The notes below the pieces were generated by a model. That model worked only from the letters and a program-made list of their open reading frames with translations, made no database searches and was not told the origin of the DNA. 11,649 bases of DNA from JAZBPO01 sp036351675. GTDB taxonomy: Bacteria > Pseudomonadota > Gammaproteobacteria > Pseudomonadales > Azotimanducaceae. Below, piece by piece: positions 1 through 6,678 of the stretch. Position numbers and translations under genes: made by a program. Every line of letters begins with the position of its first letter. The stretch's first letter is position 1. The stretch covers positions 1 through 11,649 of the forward strand of contig JAZBPO010000318.1 of NCBI GenBank assembly GCA_036351675.1, given 5' to 3'.

Positions 1-1118
1 CCGAGCGTGACGCCGATCCAGCCCCCTGCGGCGGCCGACAGGCCGAGGAAGAGACCGACCTCGGAGGCGCTCGCGCCGTGCACGCGTATGAAGAAGGGCG
101 CCCCCCAGAAGCCGATCCCGTAGGTGACGAAGGAGATGCAGGGGAAGCCGATCAGCACCCGGCGCATGGCGGGCGAGCCGAGGATCAGGCCGAAGGCGGG
201 CGGATCGCGCAGCGCCAGATTCTGGGCCCAGGACAGCGCCGCGTAGACGCCGATGCCGAGCGCCACCCACTGCGCGGGGCTGCCGGCCACGCTCACGAGC
301 ACCAGGGCGAGGAGCGCGACGAGGAGCGCGGCGCCGAGATTGAGGGCGATGCCGCGTGCGCCGGCGCCGGCACGCCAGAGCGCGTAGACGGTGAAGGGCG
401 GCAGTACGGAGAGGAGTTCGTCGAGCGCTGCCCGGAACGGCGCCGGATGCGGCGGTGACGGCGCGAGCCCCTCGGAGAGACCGCGCTGCGGTTCGCGCAG
501 TGTCCACACCCAGAGCGCCATGAGCACGCCCGGCAGGCCCACGGCCATGAAAGCGGCCTGCCAGCCCCGGAGCCCGAAGGGCGCCGACGCGCCGGCGTCG
601 AAGGTCTCGTTCCAGTTGTCGACGATGAGGCCGCCGAGGAACACGCCGATGCCGGCACCGATGTAGATGCCGCTCGAGTAGATGGAGATCGCCGTCGCGC
701 GCAGCCGCGGCGGGAAGTAGTCAGAGAGCATGGAGAAGGCCGCCGGCGACGCACTCGCCTCGCCGATGCCGACGCCGAAGCGGAAGACGGCGAGGCCCGC
801 GAAGCTGCGGGCCGTGCCCGAGAGCGCGGTCATGGCGGACCAGAACAGCAGTCCGGACGCGATGAGCGAGCGCCGCACCCAGACGTCGGCGAGGCGTCCG
901 AGCGGAATGCCGAAGACCGCGTAGAAGACCGCGAAGGCCGTTCCGTAGAGAAAGCCGATCTCGGCATCGGTGATGCCGAGATCGGCTTTGATGTCCTCCG
1001 CGAGGATCGAGAGGATCTGCCGGTCGATGAAGTTGAAGACGTAGACGATGACGAGCACGAACAGCACATAGCGTGCGTAGCGCCCGCCGACTTCAGGCGC
1101 CTCGCGATCCGGTTCCAC
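1..1118 (-). CDS. MFS transporter, spinster-like (3' end outside window)
   Basis: This is an inner-membrane secondary transporter of the major facilitator superfamily; the substrate cannot be told from sequence. I translated it by hand from a GTG at 1116-1118. A GAGGA motif lies 9 nt upstream, and the stop of the preceding thioredoxin gene lies 14 bp upstream. The reading frame stays open for 372 codons to the left edge, so roughly the last 50-80 residues are missing. Residues 17-31 form the first membrane segment and end in NFIDRQ. KADLGITDAEIGF (44-56) precedes the second segment, which is followed by the motif-A-like GRLADVWVRR. That order, FIDR then DLG..D.EIG then G.LAD, is typical of the spinster (Spns-like) MFS clade. 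Further hydrophobic helices continue to the edge, with a long polar loop after about residue 200 (LREPQRGLSEG), as expected between helices 6 and 7. It is probably co-transcribed with the thioredoxin. The family call is firm; the role is open. Confidence 0.9.
   Translation of the reverse strand, partial: MEPDREAPEVGGRYARYVLFVLVIVYVFNFIDRQILSILAEDIKADLGITDAEIGFLYGTAFAVFYAVFGIPLGRLADVWVRRSLIASGLLFWSAMTALSGTARSFAGLAVFRFGVGIGEASASPAAFSMLSDYFPPRLRATAISIYSSGIYIGAGIGVFLGGLIVDNWNETFDAGASAPFGLRGWQAAFMAVGLPGVLMALWVWTLREPQRGLSEGLAPSPPHPAPFRAALDELLSVLPPFTVYALWRAGAGARGIALNLGAALLVALLALVLVSVAGSPAQWVALGIGVYAALSWAQNLALRDPPAFGLILGSPAMRRVLIGFPCISFVTYGIGFWGAPFFIRVHGASASEVGLFLGLSAAAGGWIGVTL
951..989. repeat. Perfect 18-bp inverted repeat inside the MFS gene
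   Basis: Arms 951-968 and 972-989 are exact reverse complements around the 3-nt loop 969-971 (GGT). Pairing stops just outside because 950 and 990 are both G. On the coding (minus) strand it covers codons 44-56 (KADLGITDAEIGF), starting about 130 nt after the start codon. The mRNA could form a very stable stem-loop, or the DNA a cruciform. The amino acids encoded belong to a conserved family motif, so selection on protein sequence alone may have produced it. Confidence 0.85.
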
Positions 1119-1132
1119 GCGGATGGTCCTCG

Positions 1133-1657
1133 TCAGCAGAGCGCCACGTCGCAATCCTCGGGATCGATCCCGAGCAGATCGGCGGCGACGAGATCGAAGA
1201 CGGGATCGTCCGGATCGGAGGAGGTGCCGCGGAAGCGGACCGTTCCTTCGGCGTCGACGAAGAACCAGGTCGGCGTGCTGGTGGCGCCGAAGGCGTCGGC
1301 CACCGCATCGCCGTTCACCGCGATCTCGAAGCTCACCTCGTTCTCGGCGCGCCAGGCCTGGACATTGCCTTCCTCCCGGAAGCTGATCGCCAGCACCTGC
1401 AGGCCCTGCTCACCATAGCGCTGCCAGGTGCGCTCGATGCCCGGAGCGAGGCGCTTGCAGTAGGGGCACGCGGTATCGAAGAAGACCACGAGCGCTGGCC
1501 GCCCCGCGAGATCCGCCTCGCTGAGTTCGCCGCCGTCGAGGCGCTCGAGGACGAAGGCCGGCAGCGGGACGCCCACGGCCGCAGGCTCGGACGCGGTCGC
1601 CACCTGGGCGACGAGTACCAGAAGGACCGAGGACAGTACGGTCGCCGTTCTGCGCAT
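1133..1657 (-). CDS. Exported TlpA/AhpC-like thioredoxin-fold protein
   Basis: This is a 174-residue predicted periplasmic thiol-disulfide oxidoreductase or peroxiredoxin-like protein. The ATG at 1655-1657 is preceded by GGGAG at 9-nt spacing and opens a clear signal peptide (MRRTATVLSSVLLVLVAQVA, likely cut after TA/S near residue 23). The mature part has the order of the redoxin/TlpA fold: LVVFFDTACPYCKR with the active-site pair C64-P-Y-C67, then LAISFREE, then the cis-proline loop STPTW (P129), then FFVDAEGTVRFRG. The frame stays open upstream of this ATG, but that stretch is arginine- and proline-rich and not protein-like, so I rejected a longer start. Two extra cysteines, C169 and C174, sit at the extreme C-terminus (EDCDVALC). 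The gene is divergent from the sulfatase and lies 14 bp upstream of the MFS gene, so it is probably co-transcribed with that gene. The partner or substrate is unknown. Confidence 0.9.
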   Translation of the reverse strand: MRRTATVLSSVLLVLVAQVATASEPAAVGVPLPAFVLERLDGGELSEADLAGRPALVVFFDTACPYCKRLAPGIERTWQRYGEQGLQVLAISFREEGNVQAWRAENEVSFEIAVNGDAVADAFGATSTPTWFFVDAEGTVRFRGTSSDPDDPVFDLVAADLLGIDPEDCDVALC

Positions 1658-1718
1658 GTGCTGTGCTCCCGTGCGCTGCGCCTGGAGATGCCATCGAGCC
1701 TGCCCGAGGCAGCCGCGC

Positions 1719-1747
1719 TTGTCTCCCCCGGGACCCGTGCACAGAAT
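1719..1747 (+). promoter_or_regulatory. Candidate sigma-70 promoter for the sulfatase gene
   Basis: TTGTCT (1719-1724) and CAGAAT (1742-1747) are separated by exactly 17 bp and each matches four of six consensus positions. Transcription would start near 1754, just upstream of the strong GGGAGGGAG ribosome binding site (1755-1763), giving a very short leader. It lies in the 109-bp gap between the divergent sulfatase and thioredoxin genes. I saw no equally good promoter facing the thioredoxin. The call rests on sequence match only. Confidence 0.35.
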
Positions 1748-1766
1748 CGTGGCCGGGAGGGAGTCC

Positions 1767-3317
1767 ATGACCGGAACGCGACACGGCACCCGGCCACGCA
1801 ACGCGGTGGTCGTCCTGCTCGACAGCCTGAACCGCCACATGCTCGGCGCCTGGGGTGGAGCGGAGTTCGACACGCCGAACCTCGACCGCTTCGCCGCGCG
1901 GGCGGTGTGCTTCGATACGCACTACTCGGGCTCCCTGCCCTGCATGCCGGCGCGCCACGACATCCTCTGCGGGGCCCTCGACTTCCTCTGGAAGCCCTGG
2001 GGCTCCATCGAGCTCTGGGAGGAACCGATCACCGCCGCGCTGCGCCGCGCGGGCGTCACGACCATGCTCGTCTCCGATCATCCGCACCTGTTCGAGACCG
2101 GCGGCGAGAACTACCACACGGAGTTCACCGGCTGGGACTACGTCCGCGGCCACGAGGGCGATCCCTGGCGCACGCGGCCGGATCCGAGCTGGCTCGGCGC
2201 GCCGGCGCTGCCCGCGTCGCCGGGCCACGGCCACGCCTACGACACGACGCGCACCTGGTTCCGGGCGGAACTCGATTTCCCGGGCCCGCGCACCATGGAG
2301 ACGGCGGCGCGCTGGCTGCGCGAGCAGGCGCCCGCCCACGACCGCTTCCTGCTGTTCGTGGACGAGTTCGACCCGCACGAACCCTTCGACACCCCGCATC
2401 CCTGGGCGAAACGCTACGACCCCGACTGGGACGACGAGCTCGTCATCTGGCCGCCCTATGCCGTGCGCGCGGTCGAGCGCGGGATCGTCGACGCACGCAC
2501 GGCGCGCCACGTGCGCGCCAACTACGGCGCCAAGCTGTCCATGATCGATCACTGGTTCGGCCGCGTGCTCGACGCCCTCGACGCGACCGAACGCTGGGAC
2601 GACACGGTCGTGATCCTGTGCACGGACCACGGCCACTACCTCGGCGAGAAGGACATCTTCGGCAAGCCCGGCGTGCCCCACTACGAGCCGCTCGGCCACA
2701 CCCCGCTCATGATCGCCGCGCCGGGCATGGAGCCGGGCCGCCGCGCCGGCCTCACCACGAACGTCGACCTGCACGCGACGCTCTGCGATCTCTTCGACGT
2801 CACGCCCGCCCACCGCACGCACGGCGCCTCGCTCCTGCCGATGCTCGCGGACCCGGACGCGCGCGTCCGCGACTGGGCCCTCGCCGGCGTCTGGGGACGC
2901 TGGGTCCACGTCCTCGACGGCACGCGCAGCGGCGCGCCCCGGAAGTACGCCCGCGCTTCCGTGCACGAAGGCAACCTGCCCCTGTCCATGTGGTCGAACC
3001 GCTGGTCCACCATGCCCGTGCGCAACATGCCCGAGCTGCAGCTGCCGAGGCCCGACGGCCGCGCCGAACTCGCCTTCATGCCCGGCTCAGGCGTACCGGT
3101 GATCCGTCAGCCCTTCGCGCCGGGCGACGCCCTGCCCTTCTGGGCCCTCGGCATGCGCACGAACGAACACCATCTCTACGACCTCGACGTCGACCCGGAC
3201 GAGGACGAGAACCGGCGCGGCGAGCCGATCGAGCGCGAGTCCATCGACCTGCTCCGTCACGCGCTCGAGTCCGTGGAGGCGCCGGCGGATCAGTTCCAGC
3301 GCCTGGGTATCGCCTGA
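1767..3317 (+). CDS. Cysteine-type sulfatase (alkaline phosphatase superfamily)
   Basis: This 516-residue enzyme is predicted to hydrolyse sulfate esters with a formylglycine made from cysteine. The signature CMPAR is at residues 59-63 (C-x-P-x-R) in LPCMPARHDILCG, with C59 as the residue to be modified. The N-terminal metal ligand segment is VVLLDSLNRHML (D19). The metal-binding TDHGHYLGEKD lies at 286-296 (D287, H288), followed by K300. D202-P-H204 lies in the middle. Length and motif order fit the arylsulfatase family (COG3119 type). The ATG at 1767 has a strong GGGAGGGAG site; upstream in-frame codons are not protein-like. No signal peptide or lipobox is present, so a cytoplasmic location is inferred. 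The usual DD pair at the N-terminus is D-S here, as in some sulfatase clades. No formylglycine-generating enzyme or anaerobic maturase is in the window. The substrate is unknown; a phosphonate- or phosphodiesterase activity is a less likely alternative. Confidence 0.92.
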   Translation: MTGTRHGTRPRNAVVVLLDSLNRHMLGAWGGAEFDTPNLDRFAARAVCFDTHYSGSLPCMPARHDILCGALDFLWKPWGSIELWEEPITAALRRAGVTTMLVSDHPHLFETGGENYHTEFTGWDYVRGHEGDPWRTRPDPSWLGAPALPASPGHGHAYDTTRTWFRAELDFPGPRTMETAARWLREQAPAHDRFLLFVDEFDPHEPFDTPHPWAKRYDPDWDDELVIWPPYAVRAVERGIVDARTARHVRANYGAKLSMIDHWFGRVLDALDATERWDDTVVILCTDHGHYLGEKDIFGKPGVPHYEPLGHTPLMIAAPGMEPGRRAGLTTNVDLHATLCDLFDVTPAHRTHGASLLPMLADPDARVRDWALAGVWGRWVHVLDGTRSGAPRKYARASVHEGNLPLSMWSNRWSTMPVRNMPELQLPRPDGRAELAFMPGSGVPVIRQPFAPGDALPFWALGMRTNEHHLYDLDVDPDEDENRRGEPIERESIDLLRHALESVEAPADQFQRLGIA

Positions 3318-3346
3318 AACGGGCGCCTCGACGTCGAGCCCGGCTT

Positions 3347-3372
3347 CGCAGGGCGGGCGCCGCCGCCCTGCG
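3347..3372 (+). terminator. GC-rich hairpin after the sulfatase gene
   Basis: Arms 3347-3356 and 3363-3372 pair perfectly over 10 bp around a 6-nt loop (GCGCCG). It lies 30 bp after the sulfatase stop and 37 bp before the START gene. A separate 12-bp perfect palindrome CTCGACGTCGAG sits just before it at 3327-3338. There is no U-tract, so it may be an attenuating or mRNA-stabilising structure rather than a full intrinsic terminator. Confidence 0.4.
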
Positions 3373-3393
3373 CTCTGGATCGCAGCGACACGC

Positions 3394-3400
3394 AAGGAGG
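3394..3400 (+). promoter_or_regulatory. Strong ribosome binding site that decides a CTG start
   Basis: AAGGAGG, a full anti-16S match, ends 8 nt before the CTG at 3409-3411. The nearest conventional in-frame start, GTG at 3436, has no Shine-Dalgarno-like sequence in front of it and would cut off the basic n-region of the signal peptide. The site therefore supports initiation at CTG. Confidence 0.7.
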
Positions 3401-3408
3401 TTCACTCC

Positions 3409-4098
3409 CTGAAACGCCACCCGCTTCGCGGCCCCGTGGCCGCCGTGCTCACCCTGCTGTGGCTCTCCCTGGCGGCCGCCGCCGGCGCCGCTGAGGCAGG
3501 CTGGACCGTACGCCGCGATGCCGACGGCATCGAGGTGTCGACGCGGTCGGCGCCGGACTCACCCCATGCCGAGGTCCGGGCGCGCATGCGTCTCGAGGCT
3601 CCGCTCGCCGCCGTCGTCGCGCTGCTGCGCGACAAGGCCGCGGCGCCGGAGTGGATCGCCTACTGCGAGGAGTCCTACGTGCTCGAGACGCCGAGCGCGA
3701 CCGAGGACGTGACCTACACCTGGAACGCCATGCCCTGGCCCGTCCGCGATCGCGAGCTGGTGATGCGCGTACGCTGGTCCCGGGACCCCGCGACCGGCGC
3801 CGTACGCATGGAGGCAGAAGCGCAGGCGGAAGGCGGTCCGCACGTGCCCGGGCGCGTGCGCATCACCGACGCGCGGACGGGCTGGACCCTGCAGCCGACG
3901 AGCGACGACCACATCGACGTCGAGTTCCGCTCCCACCTCGACCCGGCATCGCCGATTCCGGCCTGGCTGCTCAACCGGCTGTTGGTGAACGCACCGCACC
4001 AGACCCTCGCACGGATGCGAGATCTGCTCGCCGAGGGCCGCTATCGCTCGGCCGAGCTCGAGTTCCTGGCCGGCGCCGCGGATGCCGCGGAACCCTGA
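3409..4098 (+). CDS. Periplasmic START-domain lipid-binding protein, CTG start
   Basis: This is a 229-residue exported protein with a START/SRPBCC-type hydrophobic-ligand-binding domain. From the CTG at 3409 the N-terminus reads MKRHPLRGPVAAVLTLLWLS and continues into an alanine-rich h-region ending near AGAAEA (about residue 30), an ideal signal peptide with a basic n-region. The conventional GTG at 3436 would leave MAAVLTLLWLS with no positive charge and no ribosome binding site. The mature part starts GWTVRRDADGIEVSTR, then has a helix and strands with EWIAYCEES, YTWNAMPWPVRDRELVMRV and GWTLQPT, and ends with LLNRLLVNAPHQTLARMRDLL, the C-terminal helix expected of START domains. The MPWPVRDRE segment is common in bacterial START proteins. 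The ligand is unknown; a role in lipid or sterol-like ligand handling is inference. The last 58 bp overlap, tail-to-tail, the hydrolase gene on the other strand. Confidence 0.88.
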   Translation: MKRHPLRGPVAAVLTLLWLSLAAAAGAAEAGWTVRRDADGIEVSTRSAPDSPHAEVRARMRLEAPLAAVVALLRDKAAAPEWIAYCEESYVLETPSATEDVTYTWNAMPWPVRDRELVMRVRWSRDPATGAVRMEAEAQAEGGPHVPGRVRITDARTGWTLQPTSDDHIDVEFRSHLDPASPIPAWLLNRLLVNAPHQTLARMRDLLAEGRYRSAELEFLAGAADAAEP

Positions 4099-4916
4099 GC
4101 CGGCAGGCCTGCGAAGATGAAGTCCTCGTAGTCGTCGAGCAGCTCCGGGCGCTCGAAGTGGAGGAAATGGCCGACTCCGGGGACCAGGCGACATTCGCAG
4201 TCGGGGATCAGCGCCTGCGCCGCGTACATGTCCTCCGGGTCGATGATGCGGTCTTCGGCGCCGTTGACGATGAGCGTGCGCGCACGGATGCGCGACAGGT
4301 CCACACGCGCCTCGAGGCTGCCGAGCTGCAGCACGTTCCGACAGTGTTCGTAGAACGCGAGGGCGCTCTCGTCCGTGAGGTTCGCGAACTGCGCGATGAT
4401 CTGTCGCCTGTAGGCGTTTCCGATGCGCTGGCCGATCATCTCCAGCAGGAGATCCGCGCCGCGTGCGTAGTCGCGACTGAGATAGAGCGCTTCCGCTCGG
4501 CCCACGACCCGCGCGAGCTCCGCGTTCGGCTTCATGCCGAAGCTGCTCAGCACGAGCTGATCGACTCGCTCGGGCCGCGTCGCTGCGTAGGTCGTGGCGA
4601 TGGCGGAGCCCCAGCTGCTGCCGGCGAGGGTGAGGGGGCCCGCCGGCGCGCAGCTGTCGATCAGCGCATCGACGACGCCGAGCTGCTCCTCGACGCTGAC
4701 GTGCGCATCACCGGAATGGATCTCGGCGCGTCCGACGCCGGGCATGTCGAACACCACCACCGTGAGTCGCGCCGCGAAGCGCCGCGCCACGGCGCGCCAG
4801 ACGGCCATGGTCTGGAGTGCACCGCTGACGCACAGGAAGACCGGCGCGTGATCTCCGTAGCAACGGTAGGGCACGCTGAAGCGCTCCCAGTCGAGCACGC
4901 CCCGGGTCATCTTCAC
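4041..4916 (-). CDS. RhlA-like alpha/beta hydrolase
   Basis: This 291-residue alpha/beta hydrolase resembles RhlA, the Pseudomonas enzyme that joins two 3-hydroxyacyl chains into HAA, the lipid part of rhamnolipids. The nucleophile elbow is GSSWG (99-103, S101), the acid is D222 in NGAEDRI, and the histidine is H250 in GVGHFLHFE. From memory, P. aeruginosa RhlA has S102, D223 and H251 in nearly colinear positions. Shared segments include a GA-x-x-T after the first strand, VVxFDxP, VGRA-x-AL (138-144), a VL-x-L after the cap, and NG-x-x-D. I chose the GTG at 4914-4916 because it overlaps the oxygenase stop (GTGA) and lies 5 nt after GGGAGGA; an ATG two codons later is possible. No signal peptide is seen, so it should be cytoplasmic. 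No rhamnosyltransferase (RhlB) or phosphopantetheinyl carrier is nearby, so the product may be a free estolide-like lipid or something else. A plain esterase or lipase role cannot be excluded. Confidence 0.82.
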   Translation of the reverse strand: MKMTRGVLDWERFSVPYRCYGDHAPVFLCVSGALQTMAVWRAVARRFAARLTVVVFDMPGVGRAEIHSGDAHVSVEEQLGVVDALIDSCAPAGPLTLAGSSWGSAIATTYAATRPERVDQLVLSSFGMKPNAELARVVGRAEALYLSRDYARGADLLLEMIGQRIGNAYRRQIIAQFANLTDESALAFYEHCRNVLQLGSLEARVDLSRIRARTLIVNGAEDRIIDPEDMYAAQALIPDCECRLVPGVGHFLHFERPELLDDYEDFIFAGLPAQGSAASAAPARNSSSAER

Positions 4917-5929
4917 GATCGTCCTCCCGCCCGCAGGCAGGCTGCGGCGCGCGCGTCGGCGCGACGCCGCTTCCACTCGAACCAGCGCTTCGGCGCCACG
5001 GCGTTGGCGAACCGGTCGAGCGGCGTCGCGAGGAGCAGGTTCCCGGCACCGGCGAGGCGATCGGCGAGGCGGAGGCTCGGCGCGCGGAGCGACACCCCCA
5101 TCCCGCCTTCGAGATAGTGGAACTCGTGCCACCAGCCCGGCGGCATGAAGAGACTCTCGCCCGGTTCGAGCACGACCTCGTAGCCCCGGGCCCGCGCGAA
5201 GGCCGGATAGCGCGCCGGGTCCGGGTCGTCGAGCGGCACGTAGCTGCGCACCGTGAAGGGATGGCGATAGAGCCGCGCCGAATCCTCCGGTGCGAACAGG
5301 CGCACGCGGCGCCGGCCGCTGATCACCGTATGCACCACACAGCCCATGTCGATGTCGAAATGCAGCGGCGTGGTGCTGCCCCGGCAGCCGAAGAAGCTGA
5401 ACAGGAAGCGGTGCGAGAAACGCAGCCCGATCTCCGGCAGCCGCACGTCGTCCCTCAGCTCGGGGATCTGCCGGGCGAGGTTGTAGAGGAACATGCGCAG
5501 GTCACGGGCCTCGCCGAGCGTGGCTGCGAGGAAGGCATCGAAGCGCATGGTGTCGATGCTGCCCATGTAGTCCTTGCCCGGCGTACCGAAGCTGGCGTCG
5601 TAGACGCGGACCGTCCGGTCCCCGAAGCGCGCTGCGAGGCGCTCCGGCGCCCACTCCGTGAGCGCCGGCCAGTCGCGCGCGAGATCCGTGAGCACGAGGG
5701 GCTCGCTGGCGGCGATGGCCGTACGCAGGCGCGCCCCGGCGTCGGCGACGACCGAGGCGCACGGAAGCGCACGCCACAGGACGCTCGGTGCGAGGTCCTC
5801 GCCCGAGCGCATCTGCGCGGCAGGTGTCGATGAGATCTCCGCCGGAGCTGCGGCTTGCTGCATGGGGAACAGGCGATACAGTTGGGCTCGGTCGGAGCTT
5901 AGCTGCGGCGGCGCAGCCCGTGTAGCCAT
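4913..5929 (-). CDS. JmjC/cupin-like Fe(II)/2-oxoglutarate oxygenase
   Basis: This 338-residue protein has a C-terminal cupin-like JmjC domain of the FIH/KDM8 type, expected to hydroxylate a substrate using Fe(II), O2 and 2-oxoglutarate. The metal ligands are visible: H190-F-D192 in TPLHFDIDMG and the distal H268 in FMPPGWWHEF. SGRRRVRLFAPEDSARLY (204-221) matches the strand that carries the 2-oxoglutarate-binding basic residue. SEPLVLTDLARDWPAL (75-90) is the usual N-terminal entry motif. The start is uncertain. The ATG at 5927-5929 leaves only 38 bp to the divergent gene, while the ATG at 5861-5863 (removing 22 residues) would leave 104 bp for promoters; neither has a good ribosome binding site. 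The stop overlaps the RhlA-like gene by 4 nt, so the two are very probably made together. The substrate, protein side chain or small molecule, cannot be told. Confidence 0.87.
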   Translation of the reverse strand: MATRAAPPQLSSDRAQLYRLFPMQQAAAPAEISSTPAAQMRSGEDLAPSVLWRALPCASVVADAGARLRTAIAASEPLVLTDLARDWPALTEWAPERLAARFGDRTVRVYDASFGTPGKDYMGSIDTMRFDAFLAATLGEARDLRMFLYNLARQIPELRDDVRLPEIGLRFSHRFLFSFFGCRGSTTPLHFDIDMGCVVHTVISGRRRVRLFAPEDSARLYRHPFTVRSYVPLDDPDPARYPAFARARGYEVVLEPGESLFMPPGWWHEFHYLEGGMGVSLRAPSLRLADRLAGAGNLLLATPLDRFANAVAPKRWFEWKRRRADARAAACLRAGGRS

Positions 5930-5967
5930 GTGCTAGCGTGTCGTCCCGGCATCCCGAAGGACGCCCC

Positions 5968-6651
5968 ATGAGCGAAGCTCGCGAGATACGACGCGAAGCC
6001 GCCCTCGCGGCTCGCGCCGGACCGCTGCAGCGCGACGCGGAGGAGTGGGCGAACGCGCTCAGCCACGGCGTCGGTTTCCTGCTCGCCCTCGTCGCGGCGC
6101 CCGTTCTGATCGTTCACGCCGTGGCTGTCGGCGACGCCGCCTTCGTGGCCGGCGTGAGCGTGTTCACGGCCACCACGATCTTTCTCTACCTCGCCTCGAC
6201 GCTCTATCACGCCTTTCCGCCGGGACCCGCCAAGCGCGTGTTCTGGGTCCTCGATCACGCCGGCATCTACCTGCTCATCGCCGGCACCTACACCCCCTTC
6301 ACGCTCGGCGTACTGGGCGGCCCGCGGGGCTGTCTGCTGTTCGGTCTGGTCTGGAGCTTCGCGGGCGCGGGCGTCCTGCTCCGGGCCTTCGGCCGCAACA
6401 TCCCGGAGTGGGTGTCGACCTCGCTCTATCTCGGTCTCGGCTGGATCGTGCTCATCGCCCTCGACCTGGTCATCGAGCGCGTCGCCCCGGAGGGCCTCGC
6501 CTGGCTCGTGGCGGGCGGCCTCGCCTATACCTTCGGCATCGTCTTCTTCGCGCTCGACCGGCGCATGCCCTACGGCCATTTCGTCTGGCATCTGTTCGTG
6601 CTGCTCGGGACGAGTTGTCACGCCGTGGCCGTGTACGGCTGGGGCACCTGA
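5968..6651 (+). CDS. Hemolysin III / PAQR-family membrane protein
   Basis: This 227-residue inner-membrane protein has about seven helices and belongs to the hemolysin III (YqfA/TrhA, PAQR-related) family. The conserved landmarks are in order: EEWANALSHGVG (25-36), the end of helix 2 with STLYHAF (H81), LDHAGIYLLIAGTYTPF (95-111), and the last helix with GHFVWHLFVLLGTSCH, giving the H204-x3-H208 pair. The serine, aspartate and histidines form the membrane metal site proposed for PAQR proteins. The ATG at 5968 has GAAGGA in front at good spacing; a GTG at 5938 is in frame but less well placed. Despite the name, members are not proven toxins; bacterial relatives are linked to membrane lipid and energy homeostasis. 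It is divergent from the oxygenase gene and convergent with the PhzF-family gene, with 27 bp between the stops. Confidence 0.93.
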   Translation: MSEAREIRREAALAARAGPLQRDAEEWANALSHGVGFLLALVAAPVLIVHAVAVGDAAFVAGVSVFTATTIFLYLASTLYHAFPPGPAKRVFWVLDHAGIYLLIAGTYTPFTLGVLGGPRGCLLFGLVWSFAGAGVLLRAFGRNIPEWVSTSLYLGLGWIVLIALDLVIERVAPEGLAWLVAGGLAYTFGIVFFALDRRMPYGHFVWHLFVLLGTSCHAVAVYGWGT

Positions 6652-6678
6652 GCACGAGCGAGCGGCCCGGAGCGCAGC

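Noticed and set aside
1410..2966. A 518-codon minus-strand open frame opposite the sulfatase
   Set aside because: It has low-complexity R/V/A/E composition and no motif, while the plus-strand sulfatase has intact catalytic motifs and a ribosome binding site.
1073..3412. A 779-codon open frame on the plus strand
   Set aside because: It runs through the opposite strand of the thioredoxin gene and another frame of the sulfatase. The translation is dominated by R, A, P, G and H with no domain; it is a GC-rich shadow.
3651..5117. A 488-codon plus-strand open frame across the START and hydrolase genes
   Set aside because: It crosses two well-supported genes in other frames and is rich in R, E, D and H without motifs.
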